This document shows, in pieces, positions 1 to 9,434 of a stretch of DNA of 32,925 nucleotides (its first letter is position 1; each line of letters begins with the position of its first letter). The position numbers and the translations under genes are program-made. The notes below the pieces were generated by a model, which searched no databases, had not been told where the DNA came from, and saw nothing but the letters and a program-made list of their open reading frames with translations. Source of the stretch: Candidatus Tharpella aukensis. Lineage in GTDB: Bacteria > Desulfobacterota > Anaeroferrophillalia > Anaeroferrophillales > Tharpellaceae. The stretch lies in contig JAGGWR010000126.1 in the NCBI GenBank assembly GCA_021163445.1, positions 1-32,925 on the forward strand, read 5' to 3'.

Positions 1-1569
1 ATTCTTTTCTACCTTTATGGTGGTTCTCCCGAAACCTCAACTTACATCAGTGGTTTTGCCATGGGTGCAAGTTCGATTGCACTGTTTGCTCGTATCGGTG
101 GCGGTATTTATACTAAAGCAGCCGACGTTGGGGCTGACCTGGTTGGTAAAGTCGAAGCTGGTATTCCGGAAGATGATCCCCGTAACCCGGCTACGATCGC
201 AGATAACGTTGGTGACAACGTTGGTGATATCGCTGGTATGGGTGCTGACATCTTTGAATCCTATGTTGGTTCAGTTGTCGCAACCATCGCTATTGCCGCA
301 ACTGCCACTGGTGCTGTTTATGAAGCGGCTCGTTATACCTTTATGGCCTATCCTTTGATTGTTGTCATGATCGGTATTGTCAGCTCCATGCTTGGCATTC
401 TTTCGATGAAGATCCTGGAAAAATACAATCCAGCTGATGCTTTACGTTATTGTACGTTCGTTGGTGCTGGTGCTCTCTTGATTGGGGCTTATTATGCAGC
501 CAAACAGATGGGTCTGCCAATTGGCGTATTCTGGGCTCTGACCTTTGGTTGTGCTTGTGGTATCTTGATCGGGTTGACCACCGAGTATTATACATCGGCT
601 AAACCGATTGTCAAGATTGCCGAAGCCAGCCTGACTGGGCCGGGTACCAACATCATCACCGGTCTTGCTGTTGGTCTTGAAAGTACCGCTGTTCCCGTTC
701 TTTTGATCTGTGCTGCAATCTACGGTAGTTTCCATTTTATCGGTCTTTACGGTATCGGTATTGCTGCGGTTGGGATGTTGGCAACGGTTGGTGTCACCAT
801 GTCGGTTGATGCTTATGGTCCGATTGCTGATAACGCCGGTGGTATTTCTGAAATGTGTGGACTTGGTGAAGAGACTCGGAAAATCACCGATGGTCTTGAC
901 GCTCTGGGTAACACGACTGCCGCAATTGGTAAAGGTTTTGCAATCGGTTCAGCCGCTCTGACAGCTTTGGCTCTTTTCGCGGCCTATAGCTCTGCGGTTG
1001 GCCTGAAAGTTATCAATCTGACTAATCCGATGGTTGTTATTGGACTTTTCCTCGGTGGTATTGTGCCTTACCTCTGTGGTGCTATGACTATGTCTTCAGT
1101 CGGTAAGGCTGCATACGCAATGGTTGAAGAAGTTCGCCGTCAGTTTCGGGAAATCCCTGGGATTATGGAAGGTACCGGTAAGCCTGAGTATGATAAGTGT
1201 ATTGAAATCAGTACCGATGCCTCTCTCAAAGAGATGATTGCTCCCAGTCTTTTGGCTATCCTGGCTCCGATTGCGGTTGGTTTTGCTCTTGGCGCAGAAG
1301 CTTTGGGCGGGATGCTGGCCGGTGCAACCTTGACTGGTGTCTTCATGGCTCTTTTCATGTCCAACGCCGGTGGCGCTTGGGATAATGCCAAGAAGTACAT
1401 TGAGCAGGGCAATTGTGGTGGTAAAGGTTCCGACGCTCATAAAGCTGCGGTAACCGGCGACACGGTTGGCGATCCTTTCAAGGATACCTCCGGCCCGGCC
1501 ATGAACATCTTGATCAAATTGATGTCTATTGTCTCTTTGGTTATTGCTCCTCTTTTGCTGAAAATGTAA
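1..1569 (+). CDS. hppA: K+-dependent membrane-bound pyrophosphatase (5' truncated)
   Basis: An integral-membrane pump that couples pyrophosphate hydrolysis to H+ and/or Na+ export. The reading frame is open from base 1, so the track start at 61 is internal and the N-terminal part lies outside the window; about 522 residues are visible. The substrate-binding signature [19 protein letters not shown] and the following DNVGDNVGD acidic cluster are intact, as is the C-terminal block [15 protein letters not shown]. The rest is hydrophobic helices. In the [11 protein letters not shown] segment an Ala and a Gly occupy the positions that are Lys and Thr in K+-independent enzymes. By established family knowledge this marks a K+-dependent form. 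Whether it moves H+, Na+ or both cannot be settled by eye. A strong terminator follows, so it is the last gene of its transcript. Confidence 0.97.
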   Translation: MLFYLYGGSPETSTYISGFAMGASSIALFARIGGGIYTKAADVGADLVGKVEAGIPEDDPRNPATIADNVGDNVGDIAGMGADIFESYVGSVVATIAIAATATGAVYEAARYTFMAYPLIVVMIGIVSSMLGILSMKILEKYNPADALRYCTFVGAGALLIGAYYAAKQMGLPIGVFWALTFGCACGILIGLTTEYYTSAKPIVKIAEASLTGPGTNIITGLAVGLESTAVPVLLICAAIYGSFHFIGLYGIGIAAVGMLATVGVTMSVDAYGPIADNAGGISEMCGLGEETRKITDGLDALGNTTAAIGKGFAIGSAALTALALFAAYSSAVGLKVINLTNPMVVIGLFLGGIVPYLCGAMTMSSVGKAAYAMVEEVRRQFREIPGIMEGTGKPEYDKCIEISTDASLKEMIAPSLLAILAPIAVGFALGAEALGGMLAGATLTGVFMALFMSNAGGAWDNAKKYIEQGNCGGKGSDAHKAAVTGDTVGDPFKDTSGPAMNILIKLMSIVSLVIAPLLLKM

Positions 1570-1596
1570 GAGAAGCGAGACTGTTGTTTTAAATCT

Positions 1597-1628
1597 AAGG
1601 CCAGCGCTCACAAGGCGCTGGCCTTTTT
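1597..1628 (+). terminator. Rho-independent terminator of hppA
   Basis: A perfect GC-rich stem, AAGGCCAGCGC paired with GCGCTGGCCTT, has a short loop and is followed by a T run. It starts about 28 nt after the hppA stop codon. Confidence 0.9.
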
Positions 1629-1670
1629 ACGTCTTGACAAAGAGGGCTGTATTTGGCTAGTTAGAGTCAG

Positions 1671-1906
1671 CAGTTGTCAGCCTGCTGATTGCAACCCGGG
1701 ATATAGGGTTATTTTCTTCCACTTTTTACGCAAAATTTTTATTTTTCCAGCGCTTATTACGCCAAAATTGCGAAACTCACTCGTGCCTCACTCAAACAGT
1801 CGCAATTTTTTGGCTCCATTCGCTGGGAAAAATAACAAAATTTTGCGAGACGTTACAGAAAACAACCCGATATCCCTAGAATTATTGCAAAGCAGGTTGC
1901 TGACTG
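1671..1906. repeat. Long imperfect palindrome, copy 1 of intergenic family R1
   Basis: This element fills most of the 348-bp gap between hppA and yebC. The outer arms begin CAGTTGTCAGCCTGCT and, on the other side read in reverse complement, CAGTCAGCAACCTGCT. Further in, GGGATATAGGGTT faces AACCCGATATCCC, and then GCAAAATTTT faces AAAATTTTGC. The central part (about 1735-1855) shares TTTTTCCAGCGC, CCTCACTCAAACAG, GCTGGGAAAA and CGAGACGTT, in the same order, with the element at 24717-24967. No ORF is supported inside it. A perfect TATAAT occurs at 1954-1959, but it is so close to the yebC start that its role as a promoter is doubtful. Confidence 0.75.
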
Positions 1907-1977
1907 GACAGTATTGAGTAGGGTTAGACAATTTGAGTTTTTATTTATAGCGTTATAATAGATGGCGGAGTTGAATT

Positions 1978-2733
1978 ATGTCAGGTCATAATAAGTGGAG
2001 TAGTATTAAACATAAGAAAGGTGCGGCTGATGCTAAGCGGGGTAAGATTTTTACCAAAATAATCAAAGAGATTATTGTTGCGGCCCGGGGTGGTGGGGGT
2101 GATCCTGATATGAATCCCCGTTTGCGGACGGCTATTGCGACAGCAAAATCTGCGAATATGCCGAAAGACAATATCGAACGGGCGGTTAAGAAAGGCAGCG
2201 GTGATCTTGATGGGGTCAATTACGAAGAGTTTACGTATGAAGGTTATGGTCCGGGTGGAGCTGCTATTTTGCTCGATATCATGACTGATAATAAAAATCG
2301 GGCGGCCGCCGATGTCCGTTATATTTTTAATAAAGGCAATGGTAATTTAGGTGAAAACGGGTGTGTCGCCTGGATCTTTGAGACCAAAGGTGTGATTGTT
2401 TGCGAGCGTGATAAGGTCGATGCGGAAAACCTTTTTGAGCTTGCACTTGAGGCCGGAGCTGATGATGTTATCGATGAACCGGGTGCTGAGATCATAGAGG
2501 TCTATACCGCTCCTGACGCTTTCGAGGAAGTTCGTCTGGCCTTAGAGAGTGCGGGGATCGAGATGGTTTCGGCCGAGGTCGACAAGGTTCCTTCAAATAC
2601 GGTTGATCTGGAGGGTAAGCACGCTGAGCAGATGTTGCGCTTGATGGATAATCTTGAAGATTGTGATGATATCCAAAAGATCTACTCTAATTTTGATATT
2701 GATGATGCTTTTCTCGAAGAGTTACAAGGATGA
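1978..2733 (+). CDS. yebC: YebC/PmpR family regulator
   Basis: A full-length cytosolic protein of 251 residues (family usually 240-250) starting [14 protein letters not shown], the hallmark N-terminus of the YebC/TACO1 family. The GPGG loop and the acidic [10 protein letters not shown] segment near the C-terminus are also typical. Members have been described as DNA-binding transcriptional regulators and, more recently, as factors easing ribosome stalling, so the exact role is open. The ATG is preceded by GGAG at a good distance. It is the first gene of yebC-ruvC-ruvA-ruvB, a common arrangement, with only 6 nt separating its stop from ruvC. Confidence 0.96.
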   Translation: MSGHNKWSSIKHKKGAADAKRGKIFTKIIKEIIVAARGGGGDPDMNPRLRTAIATAKSANMPKDNIERAVKKGSGDLDGVNYEEFTYEGYGPGGAAILLDIMTDNKNRAAADVRYIFNKGNGNLGENGCVAWIFETKGVIVCERDKVDAENLFELALEAGADDVIDEPGAEIIEVYTAPDAFEEVRLALESAGIEMVSAEVDKVPSNTVDLEGKHAEQMLRLMDNLEDCDDIQKIYSNFDIDDAFLEELQG

Positions 2734-2739
2734 TCTTCT

Positions 2740-3228
2740 ATGTTGGTTTTAGGCGTCGACCCCGGCAGTGCATTCACCGGTTTTGGTTTTGTTGAAAGTG
2801 TTGCCGGTCAGCTTAAGTATTGTCATGATGAGCAGTTAAAACTGCCGGCTAAGGCCGATGTCGGCGAGAAGTTGGCGTTACTCTATGATCATACGTCGGA
2901 TCTGTTGCGCCAATATAAGCCTGATCAACTTGCGGTAGAGGGGATTTTTTACGGCTGTAATGTTAAAAGTATGTTGGTTTTAGGTCAGGCGCGCGGAGCC
3001 GTGATGGTCGCCGGGGCGAAATTCAGTCTTGCTATCCATGAATATCCACCGGCTCTGGTCAAACAGGCTGTTGTCGGTTATGGTAAAGCTTCGAAGGAGC
3101 AGGTTCAGCACATGGTTAAATTGTTATTAAAGATCCCGGCGCTTGCCGGTGAACATGCAGCCGATGCGCTGGCGGTTGCAATCTGTCACCACCATCAGGC
3201 CCGTCTCCAGGGTTGGCAGCGCTCATGA
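2740..3228 (+). CDS. ruvC: Holliday junction endonuclease RuvC
   Basis: This nuclease resolves four-way DNA junctions after RuvAB branch migration. The protein has 162 residues, close to the usual 160-175. The four catalytic acidic residues of the RNase H-like fold are visible: Asp in LGVDPG near residue 7, Glu in AVEGIF near residue 67, and the two late Asp/His-type positions in GEHAADALAVAICHH near residues 140-150. The segment MLVLGQARGA is also conserved. The start ATG has an AAGGA about 8 nt upstream. The stop overlaps the ruvA start as ATGA, indicating translational coupling. Confidence 0.96.
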   Translation: MLVLGVDPGSAFTGFGFVESVAGQLKYCHDEQLKLPAKADVGEKLALLYDHTSDLLRQYKPDQLAVEGIFYGCNVKSMLVLGQARGAVMVAGAKFSLAIHEYPPALVKQAVVGYGKASKEQVQHMVKLLLKIPALAGEHAADALAVAICHHHQARLQGWQRS

Positions 3229-3848
3229 TTGGCCGAATTCGCGGGTTATTGGTTTATAAAGGGAGTGATGAAGTTATTGTCGAGGCTGCCGGAGTCGGTT
3301 ATCGATTGTCGATTTCTGCGACTTCTGCTGATCAGCTTCCCGCCTTGGAAGAAGAGGTGGTTTTGTGGGTGACGACAAAACTGCGCGACGATGCGATTCA
3401 TCTCTACGGTTTTTTTGAACGACGTGAACAGATGATGTTTTTGCGCCTGCTTAAAGTTAATGGCGTTGGGCCCAAGTTGGCCTTTGCGATTATCTCCGGG
3501 GGTGATCTGGGTCGGCTTGAGGGCCAACTTATTAATCAGGAGGTTAAAGAGCTGGCTAAGTTGCCCGGTGTCGGAAAAAAACTTTCCCAACGATTGGTCT
3601 TGGAGCTTGGAGAATTGTTGAAAAAAGAGCTTGGTGAACTGCCATTGTCGGAGCTTGTTGATCATCCGGCAGCGGGCTCGGTTAAGAGCACTATTCTGGC
3701 CCAGGAGTTGATGGCTGCCCTGCAAGCTTTAGGCTATCGAAGTAGTGAGGTTGAGACGATTACGACCCGACTCTTGCGAGAACATCCTGAATCAGGGCTT
3801 GAAGCACTGCTGAAGCGGGTTTTACAGGAGTTGCATAGTGGTGGCTGA
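3225..3848 (+). CDS. ruvA: Holliday junction branch-migration protein RuvA
   Basis: RuvA forms the tetramer that holds the Holliday junction and loads RuvB. The track begins at a TTG (3213), but the family N-terminus MIGRIRGLL starts at the ATG at 3225, which overlaps the ruvC stop; I therefore use 3225 (207 residues). An OB-fold N-terminal domain is followed by two helix-hairpin-helix motifs, [12 protein letters not shown] and [16 protein letters not shown]. The C-terminal domain (about 150-207) would contact RuvB. The 3' end overlaps ruvB by 11 nt. Confidence 0.95.
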   Translation: MIGRIRGLLVYKGSDEVIVEAAGVGYRLSISATSADQLPALEEEVVLWVTTKLRDDAIHLYGFFERREQMMFLRLLKVNGVGPKLAFAIISGGDLGRLEGQLINQEVKELAKLPGVGKKLSQRLVLELGELLKKELGELPLSELVDHPAAGSVKSTILAQELMAALQALGYRSSEVETITTRLLREHPESGLEALLKRVLQELHSGG

Positions 3849-4827
3849 TGAACGTCTGATGGAGGCCTCTGTAATTGAGGCTGATGGCTCCATTGAAGAG
3901 GGCTTACGTCCGCAACAACTGGTAAACTATGTCGGCCAGAAAAAGGCACTAACCAATCTCAAGGTCTTTATTAAGGCGGCCAGAGGCCGGGCTGAAGCGC
4001 TTGATCACCTGCTTCTTTATGGTCCGCCAGGATTGGGGAAAACAACTCTGTCCCGTATTGTTGCCGCTGAAATGGGGGCTCAGATACGCGGTACATCGGG
4101 GCCTGCAATCTCTCGGGCCGGTGATTTAGCGGCCATCTTGACCAACCTGCAACCCCATGATATTCTTTTTATTGATGAAATTCATCGTCTTAATCGAGTT
4201 GTCGAAGAGATTCTTTATCCGGCGCTTGAGGATTTCAAGATCGATATTATTATTGGGCAAGGCCCGGCGGCGCGTTCCATCTCCCTTGATTTGCCGCCCT
4301 TTACGCTGGTGGGCGCGACCACCAGGGTTGGACTTCTCTCTTCTCCTCTACGAGATCGTTTCGGCATTGTCATGCGGCTTGAATTTTATCAGGTTGATGA
4401 GCTGGCTAAAATTATCACCCGTTCAGCCCGAATCCTTGAAATAAAGATTGCAGATGAAGGAGCTTTAGAAATTGCCCGGCGTTCAAGAGGAACGCCCAGA
4501 ATTGCAAATCGCCTGCTCAAACGGGTGCGCGATTTTGCTCAGGTCGATGGCCTGGATCATATCTCTCAGCCCACTGCCGCCTCAGCTCTTGACAGCCTTG
4601 AGATTGATGAACGTGGTTTTGATAATCTTGACCGGCTCTTTATGGATGCTATTATTAATAAATTTAATGGCGGCCCGGTCGGAATTGAGACCCTGGCGGC
4701 AATGTTGAACGAGGAATCAGATACCCTGGAGGATGTTTGTGAGCCTTTTTTGTTGCAGGCCGGATTTCTGGCTCGAACCCCCAGGGGTCGGGTGGTGACT
4801 CGTCTGGCTCGTGAATATTTTACCTGA
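3838..4827 (+). CDS. ruvB: Holliday junction branch-migration helicase RuvB
   Basis: The AAA+ motor of branch migration, 329 residues. Visible motifs are Walker [10 protein letters not shown], Walker [10 protein letters not shown], sensor 1 in LVGATTRVG, and the arginine-finger region [10 protein letters not shown]. The C-terminal winged helix ends [15 protein letters not shown]. The start is GTG at 3838, inside ruvA, with GGAG 7 nt upstream; a second GTG follows immediately. It closes the yebC-ruvCAB operon. No clear terminator is seen in the AT-rich gap after it. Confidence 0.96.
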   Translation: MVADERLMEASVIEADGSIEEGLRPQQLVNYVGQKKALTNLKVFIKAARGRAEALDHLLLYGPPGLGKTTLSRIVAAEMGAQIRGTSGPAISRAGDLAAILTNLQPHDILFIDEIHRLNRVVEEILYPALEDFKIDIIIGQGPAARSISLDLPPFTLVGATTRVGLLSSPLRDRFGIVMRLEFYQVDELAKIITRSARILEIKIADEGALEIARRSRGTPRIANRLLKRVRDFAQVDGLDHISQPTAASALDSLEIDERGFDNLDRLFMDAIINKFNGGPVGIETLAAMLNEESDTLEDVCEPFLLQAGFLARTPRGRVVTRLAREYFT

Positions 4828-4922
4828 AGTGTAAATAGTTTCATTGTTACTTGACTTTACTTGTTGGTTGTTGTTATTGTTACCAGTGTAATAATTGAAT
4901 ACTTTAATACTTAGGGTTGTCT

Positions 4923-5636
4923 ATGGCGAGTTTTGCTGAATTTTCTGTTCATGATTGGGTCGCTTATGTTGTTGGACGGCACAACACAGAGAGAGGCTTG
5001 TTGGCCTCATTTTTGGAGCGAGAGTTTGGTTTTTTTTGTCAGGTGGCTGAGAATGAGTATGATCGGCCTACTTCCAAAATGGTAGGTGATCATCGTCTGT
5101 TGTTATTGCGGGATTGTACTGGTGATGATGCTACATCTATAACCTCATACCTTGATGCTTTTGGCAACAGTTTGTTGGGAAATGATAAGATTTATGTAGC
5201 TCTGATTAATCTTGACCCCGGTTTTAATGTTGAAGATTCAATGTTACGTCTTGGGGTACGTGGAGTTATTGATGCCAAGGTTACATCCAAGCTTCTGAAT
5301 CGTTTTATCAGAGCGATTATTGGGGGTGAACTCTGGTTTCCACGCCATCTGGTGAGTCGTTGTATTCTCGAAAGTCGGGTTCAGAGTTTTAATGATGATG
5401 ATGTTATTGATAATAATAATAATAATCCATCAAAGCCTCTGTTGTCGGTAACCTTGTCAGACCGAGAGCGGGAGGTCTTGAAGGAAATTGGTATTGGTTC
5501 AACTAATGATCAGATTGCAGATCATCTTTATATCAGCCGGCATACGGTAAAAAGTCATGTTTATCGTATATTTAAAAAAATAAATGTTCCCAATCGTCTT
5601 CAGGCGGCGCTCTGGGCGTCCAAATATCTTGCTTGA
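4923..5636 (+). CDS. LuxR-family transcriptional regulator with degenerate receiver-like N-terminus
   Basis: A cytosolic DNA-binding regulator of about 237 residues. The C-terminal 65 residues are a LuxR/NarL helix-turn-helix: LSDREREVLKEIGIGSTNDQIA followed by ISRHTVKSHVYRIFKKI. The first 140 residues resemble a receiver fold (VALINLDPGF, LGVRGVIDA, FIRAIIGGELWFPR) but I see no convincing phospho-acceptor constellation, as in CsgD/VpsT-like regulators. WFPR sits where VpsT has its c-di-GMP motif W[FLM][TS]R, with Pro at the third position, so ligand binding is unproven. An (AAT)n tract at 5411-5426 encodes an Asn-rich linker between the domains. I choose ATG 4923, with AGGG 6 nt upstream, over the track TTG at 4917. 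The next gene encodes a c-di-GMP receptor domain. Confidence 0.85.
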   Translation: MASFAEFSVHDWVAYVVGRHNTERGLLASFLEREFGFFCQVAENEYDRPTSKMVGDHRLLLLRDCTGDDATSITSYLDAFGNSLLGNDKIYVALINLDPGFNVEDSMLRLGVRGVIDAKVTSKLLNRFIRAIIGGELWFPRHLVSRCILESRVQSFNDDDVIDNNNNNPSKPLLSVTLSDREREVLKEIGIGSTNDQIADHLYISRHTVKSHVYRIFKKINVPNRLQAALWASKYLA

Positions 5637-5792
5637 ATAATTTCATTAAGAAATAAAGTTAAATTCATACTTTTGACTGATTGATTTTTATGTAATCGTA
5701 GAGTATTATTAATGGAATATAAAACGTTGTCTAATTAATTTTAGATGATCTAGTAAATTGTAATAAGTTGTAAAGATAAATCAGGTGATATT

Positions 5793-6107
5793 ATGGAAAG
5801 AAGAGTAGTGACCAGGTATAATCTTCAGGTACCGGCTCATGTTGAAGCTCGGCTTAGCGGGAATCTACAGTCATATGAATGGAAAACCCGTGATGTTTCT
5901 TCCAGTGGAGTTTTTCTTTTGACTGAAGGTAAGATTTTAGAAAATGGAACTGATGTTAAGGTAAATCTCTATCTCAACTCTTTTTCAGGAACCGGATCAT
6001 GGGTCAAAATGAATGGCCGGGTAGTTAGGTTAGAGAGTGAAGGAGTCGGTGTCTGTTTTGATGGTAATTATCAATTTGTCAGTGACGCTCCCGACCTTGA
6101 TATGTAA
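5793..6107 (+). CDS. Single-domain PilZ protein
   Basis: A cytosolic 104-residue stand-alone PilZ domain. Both c-di-GMP-binding signatures are intact: RxxxR as RVVTR at residues 4-8, and [DN]xSxxG as DVSSSG near residues 34-39. The C-terminal strand VVRLESEGVGVCF is also typical. It should therefore bind c-di-GMP, although its effector partner is unknown. AGGTGAT precedes the ATG at normal spacing. It is 156 nt from the LuxR-type gene and is followed by its own terminator, so it may be transcribed alone or with that regulator. The gap 5637-5792 is AT-rich, and I see no defined element in it. Confidence 0.93.
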   Translation: MERRVVTRYNLQVPAHVEARLSGNLQSYEWKTRDVSSSGVFLLTEGKILENGTDVKVNLYLNSFSGTGSWVKMNGRVVRLESEGVGVCFDGNYQFVSDAPDLDM

Positions 6108-6140
6108 GTGAAGGGTCTAAAATTGGGCTTAGTATTTATA

Positions 6141-6178
6141 AAGACCCGTGCAGCTTTGCTGTACTGGTCTTTTTTTTT
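6141..6178 (+). terminator. Rho-independent terminator after the PilZ gene
   Basis: AAGACCCGTGCAGC, loop TTTG, GCTGTACTGGTCTT, followed by a long T run. The stem carries one G-T pair and one mismatch. Confidence 0.9.
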
Positions 6179-6204
6179 AAATTGAGAGCGGGAGTATAAG
6201 TTTG

Positions 6205-7212
6205 ATGACTGTATTAGTAACCGGGGCCGCTGGTTTTATCGGCTTTCATGTTTGTCGGAGGTTGCTGGCTGACGGGGTAAGGATTGTCGGCCTTGATAAT
6301 CTTAATGATTATTATGATGTCAGTTTGAAAAAAGACCGACTGGAAATTTTACGCAAAGAGGATAATTTTTTATTTGCTGAACTTGATCTGGTTGATAGTA
6401 AAGGGATGGAGAGGCTCTTTAAAGAGAACTCTTTTGATCAGGTTGTCAATCTTGCTGCCCAAGCCGGCGTTCGTTATAGTTTGGAAAATCCTAAGGCCTA
6501 CGTGGACAGTAATCTCTCCGGCTTCCTCAATATTCTGGAAGGTTGCCGCCATAACCAGGTTGCACATTTGATTTATGCATCATCAAGCTCTGTCTATGGA
6601 CTCAATACCCGGATGCCTTTTTCCGTGCATGATAATGTTGACCATCCGTTAAGCCTCTATGCCGCCAGTAAGAAGGCCAATGAACTTATGGCCCATGCCT
6701 ATAGCCATCTCTATAGTCTGCCGGTTACCGGTTTACGTTTTTTTACGGTCTACGGGCCTTGGGGACGTCCGGATATGGCTCTCTTTCTCTTTACTCGGGC
6801 TATCTTGGCGGGCGAGCCGATAGAGGTATTTAATCAAGGAGAAATGCTGCGGGATTTTACCTATATTGATGATATCGTTGAGGGGATTGTTCGTCTTCTT
6901 CCACATCTTCCTGCCCCTAATCGTGATTGGAACGGATTTTCACCCGATCCCGGCAGTAGTCCGGCTCCTTATCGCCTCTACAATATTGGTAACCACAGTC
7001 CGGTTAAATTACTCGATTTTATAGCTTTAATTGAGAAATCATTAGGGATGAAAGCGGAAATGGAGTTGTTGCCAATGCAGCCCGGTGATGTACCTGCCAC
7101 CTATGCCGATGTTGCCGATCTTCAGGCGGCTGTTGATTTCAGCCCGAAAACGCCATTGGAAACAGGTATAAAGAATTTTGTTCAGTGGTATCGTGAATAT
7201 TACAGGTGTTAG
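6205..7212 (+). CDS. NAD-dependent nucleotide-sugar epimerase (UDP-glucuronate 4-epimerase-like)
   Basis: A cytosolic extended short-chain dehydrogenase/reductase of 335 residues, expected to supply a sugar nucleotide for LPS or capsule. The Rossmann motif GAAGFIG (residues 8-14) is followed by the NAD-binding DNLNDYYD. The SSSSVYG segment and the YAASK catalytic Tyr/Lys pair are intact. [14 protein letters not shown] and [13 protein letters not shown] match the UDP-glucuronate 4-epimerase (CapI/LspL) subgroup better than GalE, but the substrate is inferred. The track starts at a TTG directly before ATG 6205. I prefer the ATG, with GGGAG about 10 nt upstream. No other sugar gene is adjacent. 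Confidence 0.88.
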   Translation: MTVLVTGAAGFIGFHVCRRLLADGVRIVGLDNLNDYYDVSLKKDRLEILRKEDNFLFAELDLVDSKGMERLFKENSFDQVVNLAAQAGVRYSLENPKAYVDSNLSGFLNILEGCRHNQVAHLIYASSSSVYGLNTRMPFSVHDNVDHPLSLYAASKKANELMAHAYSHLYSLPVTGLRFFTVYGPWGRPDMALFLFTRAILAGEPIEVFNQGEMLRDFTYIDDIVEGIVRLLPHLPAPNRDWNGFSPDPGSSPAPYRLYNIGNHSPVKLLDFIALIEKSLGMKAEMELLPMQPGDVPATYADVADLQAAVDFSPKTPLETGIKNFVQWYREYYRC

Positions 7213-7240
7213 TAATTGATCCATGAACTTCTGTCACAAA

Positions 7241-7268
7241 AAAAGGGCCGCTTTTGAGCGGCCCTTTT
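7241..7268. terminator. Bidirectional terminator between convergent genes
   Basis: AAAAGGGCCGCT, loop TTTG, AGCGGCCCTTTT is a perfect hairpin. The minus strand has the longer T run (eight A on the plus strand just before the stem), the plus strand has TTTT. It lies between the epimerase gene (+) and the 202-residue protein gene (-) and can serve both. Confidence 0.9.
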
Positions 7269-7284
7269 CAGTTTAATTTATTGA

Positions 7285-7410
7285 AACTATTCAGCGTAGG
7301 TATAAAAGTACCGAATATTGATGGATTTCAGTAAATTCTGGGGACATAACCTGATTCTCCGAAGGAAATCGGGATTGTGTACCCTGAATTTACGGGTTAG
7401 TTGAATAGTT
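7285..7410. repeat. Dispersed intergenic repeat R3, copy 1
   Basis: A ~126-bp element with inverted ends AACTATTCAG and TTGAATAGTT. Its reverse complement matches 12257-12386 almost throughout. The shared stretch TAACCCGTAAATTCAGGGTA through CTGAAATCCATCAAT has only about one difference, and the divergence is confined to one end. No ORF lies within it. Confidence 0.88.
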
Positions 7411-7429
7411 ACAATTTATTTATGCTTTC

Positions 7430-8038
7430 TTAGCCCATAGCGCTGAAAATGGCACCTGGTTGGCTGGCTCTACTGGCCGCTGGGCCGCCGTCTCCGAATT
7501 GGGCATAACTTTGTTGGAGAGGGCTATTCTTGGGTGCCTGGGTGCTGCTGCTGGCGCTTGTTTGTGGACTGTTTAATGTCGAAACAGCATCAGGTTCTGG
7601 GTTGGCAGGCTCTCTTTCAGGCGTTGGGGCTGCCGGCCTTGTTTCGTTAATCTCAGGAGCCACATTTTGCGGTGATTCAGCCTGGAATTGATTCTCATCC
7701 GGCGGCGTGGCCGCGCTCCCTTCATCGATAGCGTTATTGGCTGCTGCCTGGGGCGCTGAAGCTTCGCTTCCTTGTTGTTGCAGAGCAGCGGCTTGTTCAC
7801 TTATTTCAAGTTGCTCGGTGGTTTGGGAAAAATAGGTTTCTACCGGATTGGGTGAGGCTGTTCCAAATTCATCGGCTTGAGGCTCAGGTTGCTCGATTGG
7901 TTGAGAGGTATAAACTTCAGGGGTATTGGCCCCGTGAAATACAGCAACAGTGGTTTCTTGAGAAAGGTTAGGGTTTCCGTAAAAAGCATTCATTTGTGAT
8001 TGTAACGAAACACTGGCAACTGCTGGTTGGGTTTCCAT
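7430..8038 (-). CDS. Low-complexity protein of unknown function
   Basis: I do not recognise this 202-residue protein. It is rich in Gln, Ala, Pro, Ser and Glu, has no Cys, no signal peptide and no membrane segment, and is predicted to be mostly disordered. The two ends look more ordered: SLQSQMNAFYG near the N-terminus and QPGAIFSAMG at the C-terminus. The gene is very probably real. A strong GGAGGGG precedes its ATG, and its 3' side has a terminator. It lies 241 nt beyond lpxB in the same direction; that gap contains no obvious terminator or clear promoter. The reading frame is consistent and free of stops over 600 nt. Confidence 0.75.
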   Translation of the reverse strand: METQPAVASVSLQSQMNAFYGNPNLSQETTVAVFHGANTPEVYTSQPIEQPEPQADEFGTASPNPVETYFSQTTEQLEISEQAAALQQQGSEASAPQAAANNAIDEGSAATPPDENQFQAESPQNVAPEINETRPAAPTPEREPANPEPDAVSTLNSPQTSASSSTQAPKNSPLQQSYAQFGDGGPAASRASQPGAIFSAMG

Positions 8039-8279
8039 TTTAATTCCCCTCCTATCTCTCTTCTATATCACTATCTTCGGGCCATCCCTTAATCTTCAAT
8101 ACCATGATTCAACGCAGTAACTCCACTTTCCTAATAAGGAGCTTAACATATATGGGCAGAAAAAGCAAATATGGGGTTTTAAGAAAAGAATACTCAGGTA
8201 TTGGTTATTCTCAAAGTTTGATAGGGGGGTGTTGCAAAGCGGCTTTCACACTATTTGTTTTGACTTTATAGTGGACAAC

Positions 8280-9410
8280 TTAACCGTTCTCTTTCAATAC
8301 GGCTATAATGGCATCCGCAGCCCGTTGAGGGGCTCCTGCTTTGCCTAGCTTTTTTTTAAGAGTTTTGAGCTCACAACAGATCTTATGGTAATTTTCAGGG
8401 TTGTCAAAGAGGCTTCTGATTTTGGCTGCGATCTTTTCCGGGAGAGCATTATCCTGGATCAGTTCAGGGACAATCTCTTTTTCAGCAATCAGGTTGACAA
8501 GGCTGATGTAGGGGACTGAGATTAATCTTTTTCCGAGTTGATAGGAGAGTTGATTGACTTTATAGATGACTACCATCGGGACTTCGGCCAGGGCTGTTTC
8601 CAGGGTTGCCGTTCCTGATGTAACAAGTGCAAAAGAGACCTTTTGCAGAGCCTGCGAAAGAGGTTGTCGGAGCAGGGTGATCTTGTCGGTTAAACAGGTT
8701 GGTATCATCTCTTTTATGAATTCGATATCAATTGATGGGGCCACCGGAATCAGGAAACGGGTGTTTGGTTTTTCTCTTGAGTAGAGTTGGACTGCTGTCA
8801 GCATAAGCGGTAAGAGGCGCTTAATTTCACCCCTGCGGCTGCCGGGGATCAGGGCAATATATGGTCTTTCACTGCGGGGTTTGCAGTGAAATGATTTAAA
8901 CTCATCCAAGAGCGGATGACCAACATATTCAACCGCAACTCCCCGGCGGCGATAAAATTCCTCTTCAAAGGGGAGGATAACCAGGATCTTTTCGACAAGT
9001 TTATTGATACTTTTAACTCGTCCCTGGCGCCAGGCCCAGACTTGGGGGCTGATGTAGTAGACAATTGGGATTTTGAGCTTAAGGGCATAAGGAGCGACCA
9101 GATGGAGATTGAAATCGGGAAAATCGATTAGAACCAGGAGGTCGGGTTTAGTTTCCCGAAGATGTTTGCGGATGGCTCTACAGCCAGCTAAAATATCGGG
9201 CAAACAGCCGATAACCTCGGTGATGCCGACTACGGCCAAACGGGCCGAAGGGAAAATTAACTCAACCTCGTTTTCTTCCATCTTCTGCCCACCAATACCG
9301 GAAAGTCTGATCTGTGGTAATTGTTGGCGTAGGGCTACAGCCAGGTTGGCACCGTGGAAGTCACCGGAATCTTCACCGGCGACAATAACTATGTGATTTT
9401 TAGAATTCAA
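8280..9410 (-). CDS. lpxB: Lipid-A-disaccharide synthase
   Basis: A peripheral inner-membrane glycosyltransferase (GT19) that joins UDP-2,3-diacylglucosamine to lipid X in lipid A synthesis. The protein has 376 residues, the normal length. The N-terminal AGEDSGDFHGA matches the family GExSGD motif. YYISPQVWAWRQGR and LIPGSRRGEI are further hallmarks, and SGTATLETAL marks the C-terminal donor-site region. The start is a TTG at 9410: an in-frame stop lies four codons upstream and no other start precedes the GEDSGD motif. It follows the oxidoreductase gene by 24 nt. It is probably the last enzyme gene of the lipid A operon. Confidence 0.96.
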   Translation of the reverse strand: MNSKNHIVIVAGEDSGDFHGANLAVALRQQLPQIRLSGIGGQKMEENEVELIFPSARLAVVGITEVIGCLPDILAGCRAIRKHLRETKPDLLVLIDFPDFNLHLVAPYALKLKIPIVYYISPQVWAWRQGRVKSINKLVEKILVILPFEEEFYRRRGVAVEYVGHPLLDEFKSFHCKPRSERPYIALIPGSRRGEIKRLLPLMLTAVQLYSREKPNTRFLIPVAPSIDIEFIKEMIPTCLTDKITLLRQPLSQALQKVSFALVTSGTATLETALAEVPMVVIYKVNQLSYQLGKRLISVPYISLVNLIAEKEIVPELIQDNALPEKIAAKIRSLFDNPENYHKICCELKTLKKKLGKAGAPQRAADAIIAVLKENG

Positions 9411-9434
9411 AGTTAAAATTCAATTTTTGTAACT

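Noticed and set aside
1634-1662. TTGACA after the hppA terminator as a yebC promoter
   Set aside because: No acceptable -10 box lies at 16-18 nt, and the long R1 palindrome lies between it and yebC.
5411-5426. (AAT)n tract as a phase-variation switch
   Set aside because: Trinucleotide changes keep the frame; at most they alter the length of the Asn linker.
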